Origin: an uncultured Ruminococcus sp.
GTDB taxonomy: Bacteria > Bacillota > Clostridia > Monoglobales > Monoglobaceae
Length of the DNA: 35,857 nucleotides
Direction of reading: 5' to 3'
Assembly: GCA_902777435.1 (NCBI GenBank)
Contig: CACYTW010000004.1
Location: 1 to 35,857 of the forward strand
Positions 34,563 to 35,857 of this stretch are shown one piece after another. The first letter of the stretch is position 1; each line of letters starts with the position of its first letter. The translations under genes were made by a program, and so were the position numbers. The notes below the pieces were generated by a model. That model was not told the DNA's origin. It made no database searches and saw only the letters and a list, made by a program, of their open reading frames with translations.

Positions 34563-35354
34563 CTACAAAAGCCAGCACTTGATCATGGCATCTATCAGCT
34601 TTCCGTCATAGCCGCCTTTCTCATTACTGAAAGTCATTATCAGGTTATCCCAAGGCTTAATACCATAGCTGATATAATCTTTCACCTTTCCGATATTATT
34701 CAGTACATACTCGTAATCAGTCACTTTTCCAAAGTGTTCCCAGTAAATGATTTTGCGATCACGCGGCCTCAATATTTTTAGGTCGGGAGCATATTTCAGA
34801 TCCGGTATTCCCGTGTCGTCTTCATATCTATACGGTATCCCAAAATGATCAAGTCTTGATGTGATATACATTTCACCTCCCGATCTCATGTTTTCTCCTT
34901 TAGCAGATATGGACTTATAACTCTCCTCATAAAATACAGGCTGAACATAACCGGATTCCCACTCGTCTGGATTTCTGTCACCGTAATAAATCCCTTTTGC
35001 CAGCTCCGGATACTTTACGCAGAAAGACTTCATTACACGCTCCTCGCTGATCGGGCTGTAATTCTCGATAGCTCTGTTAAGCTCCCCAATGTTGTTTTTT
35101 ATGTTCTCCACCGCTTTTTCTACAAATGTTTTACGCACAAGAGCCAAAACAGCATCACTGTCTTTTGTAATGGCGATCCTATGCTCCTTCTTTCGATGAC
35201 CTCCTTTAGGAATCCTTTGGCAATAGTAATACTTGCCATTTTTCTGATAAATATAAAGCTTGCCTTCCGGAAGACTCTCCAATTCACTATTTAAGTCCAA
35301 TAGCTGATCATTCAATCCATCCCTTAGCGAAACCAGCTGTTCCTTATAGTACAT
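34563..35354 (-). CDS. Uncharacterised protein, possible PD-(D/E)XK-like segment
   Basis: The 263-residue protein is not one I can name. The first 40 residues look alpha-helical and coiled, followed by a KNGKYYYCQRIPKGG beta segment that is Lys/Tyr-rich. The C-terminal half begins SGGEMYITSRLDHFGIPYRYE and continues with APDLKI, IIYWEHFGK and a LIMTFS strand. The spacing of PD and the later WEH recalls restriction-endonuclease-like folds, with His where the usual Lys would be. No partner gene hints at its target. GAAAAGGAGG lies at good spacing before the ATG, so the frame is probably translated. Composition is more AT-rich than asnS. Confidence 0.65.
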   Translation of the reverse strand: MYYKEQLVSLRDGLNDQLLDLNSELESLPEGKLYIYQKNGKYYYCQRIPKGGHRKKEHRIAITKDSDAVLALVRKTFVEKAVENIKNNIGELNRAIENYSPISEERVMKSFCVKYPELAKGIYYGDRNPDEWESGYVQPVFYEESYKSISAKGENMRSGGEMYITSRLDHFGIPYRYEDDTGIPDLKYAPDLKILRPRDRKIIYWEHFGKVTDYEYVLNNIGKVKDYISYGIKPWDNLIMTFSNEKGGYDGKLIDAMIKCWLL

Positions 35355-35570
35355 ACACCCCTCCTTTTCTGTTAATCAAGATCCTCGCACACCAAACAGG
35401 ATCCTGCGAGTAGCAATAAACCGGTCCGCTGCATTTAAGCTCAGTCAATCGTATATAAAGCCAGGTCTGCCGCACTGAAAAACATGCTATGTGCATCTAC
35501 TCACTGAAATGAATAATTATTAGTATTTTTACTTCGTGTCCCGTTGGTGAAAAAGGAAAATTTGAAAACC

Positions 35571-35609
35571 TTCTACATGAGTGCCCAAATAATAGCATCT
35601 CGTGTAGAA
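35571..35609. repeat. Inverted repeat TTCTACATGAG (first copy)
   Basis: TTCTACATGAG (35571-35581) pairs with CTCGTGTAGAA (35599-35609) through 11 positions with one G-T pair and a 17-base loop. The same core recurs exactly 200 bases downstream. Confidence 0.6.
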
Positions 35610-35627
35610 AAGAGAGCGGTCTCTTTT
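35608..35627. repeat. Short hairpin AAAAGAGA-GCGG-TCTCTTTT
   Basis: AAAAGAGA (35608-35615) and TCTCTTTT (35620-35627) flank a GCGG loop, forming a stem directly abutting the first TCTACATGA repeat. On the plus strand the stem ends in TTTT and could terminate transcription weakly. Confidence 0.5.
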
Positions 35628-35770
35628 GCGTAAAATACGTACAAAAGGCGCCACACAGCTAAAACCAGCTGCATAATAGTAGATTGTCAACCGATTAGTC
35701 CCTGAAGTTGCCATTTTTTACAAAATATCTGCGGTGTATATCGATGAATACTCCGAAGTGTCTGTTTTTT

Positions 35771-35807
35771 TCTACATGAAATGTTAAATTTCGGTACCTC
35801 ATGTAGA
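35771..35807. repeat. Inverted repeat TCTACATGA (second copy)
   Basis: TCTACATGA (35771-35779) pairs perfectly with TCATGTAGA (35799-35807) across a 19-base loop that contains GGTACC. It is followed by CATTTTTCC. It shares its core with the repeat at 35571-35609. Confidence 0.6.
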
Positions 35808-35857
35808 CATTTTTCCAAAACTCCTTTTTTGAGAACATAATGCAAAAGCTGCGCACA

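Larger units (their letters stand above)
35355..35857. other. Gene-free end region with several palindromes
   Basis: No convincing reading frame is seen here; a 61-codon minus-strand frame at 35529-35714 lacks a ribosome site and spans several hairpins. Besides the inverted repeats listed separately, CAGCT/AGCTG (around 35657-35672) and GGCGCC (35648-35653) are present. The start would hold the promoter of the minus-strand gene ending at 34563. Confidence 0.4.

Noticed and set aside
35529-35714. 61-codon minus-strand frame in the end region
   Set aside because: No ribosome site, and it spans several hairpins; more likely chance.

Overview
The window reads as DNA from an anaerobic, probably gut-associated Bacillota of class Clostridia. 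The grounds are AT-leaning coding sequence with strong AGGAGG ribosome sites, a split ferredoxin-linked glutamate synthase, [FeFe]-hydrogenases, HdrABC/Flx proteins, and a GC-rich palindromic interspersed repeat familiar from gut Clostridia. No rRNA, tRNA, CRISPR array, transposase or integrase was seen.

Region 1 (1-1.7 kb): an HAD hydrolase (+) and a sugar-phosphate isomerase/epimerase-like protein (-) share a bidirectional terminator. Region 2 (1.76-10.4 kb): a near-consensus sigma-A promoter and a terminator-like leader hairpin precede a glutamine-centred operon: five-piece glutamate synthase (amidotransferase, FMN/Fe-S synthase core, polyferredoxin, FAD/NAD oxidoreductase, GXGXG domain), a type-I glutamine synthetase, an ANTAR RNA-binding regulator with a degenerate receiver, and CTP synthase. 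It ends in a repeat that doubles as a terminator.

Region 3 (10.6-28.25 kb) is the most interesting. One sigma-A promoter with a Rex-like palindrome at the start site leads a tightly packed 17-gene unit. It encodes two thioredoxin-like [2Fe-2S] ferredoxins, a PAS-containing sensory [FeFe]-hydrogenase homologue, a SpoIIE-type phosphatase and a group-B-like [FeFe]-hydrogenase (Hfs-like cluster). Then come a malate/lactate dehydrogenase carrying the malate-type Arg, fumarase C, HdrB, HdrC, HdrA, FlxD/MvhD, FlxC, FlxB, FlxA, a soluble FrdB-like protein, an unusual FrdA-like flavoprotein and an AspT/SucE-family carrier. My reading is a cytosolic oxaloacetate-to-malate-to-fumarate-to-succinate branch with export. 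Fumarate would be the high-potential acceptor of an NADH-oxidising, flavin-bifurcating Hdr/Flx complex, and the reduced ferredoxin could feed the co-transcribed hydrogenase. The chemistry is inferred from gene content.

Region 4 (28.3-35.9 kb): a truncated FIST-like ORF (+) runs into the terminator of an oppositely oriented block. That block (all -) holds a CPBP protease, an EF-G paralogue, asparaginyl-tRNA synthetase, a secreted Ig-like protein and an uncharacterised protein with a possible nuclease-like segment. Base composition changes around 28.84 kb (sampled lines about 33-47% GC to the left, 50-57% in the EF-G/AsnS genes), so this may be a recombination or assembly junction. The last 500 bases carry no convincing gene but several hairpins, including two related TCTACATGA inverted repeats.
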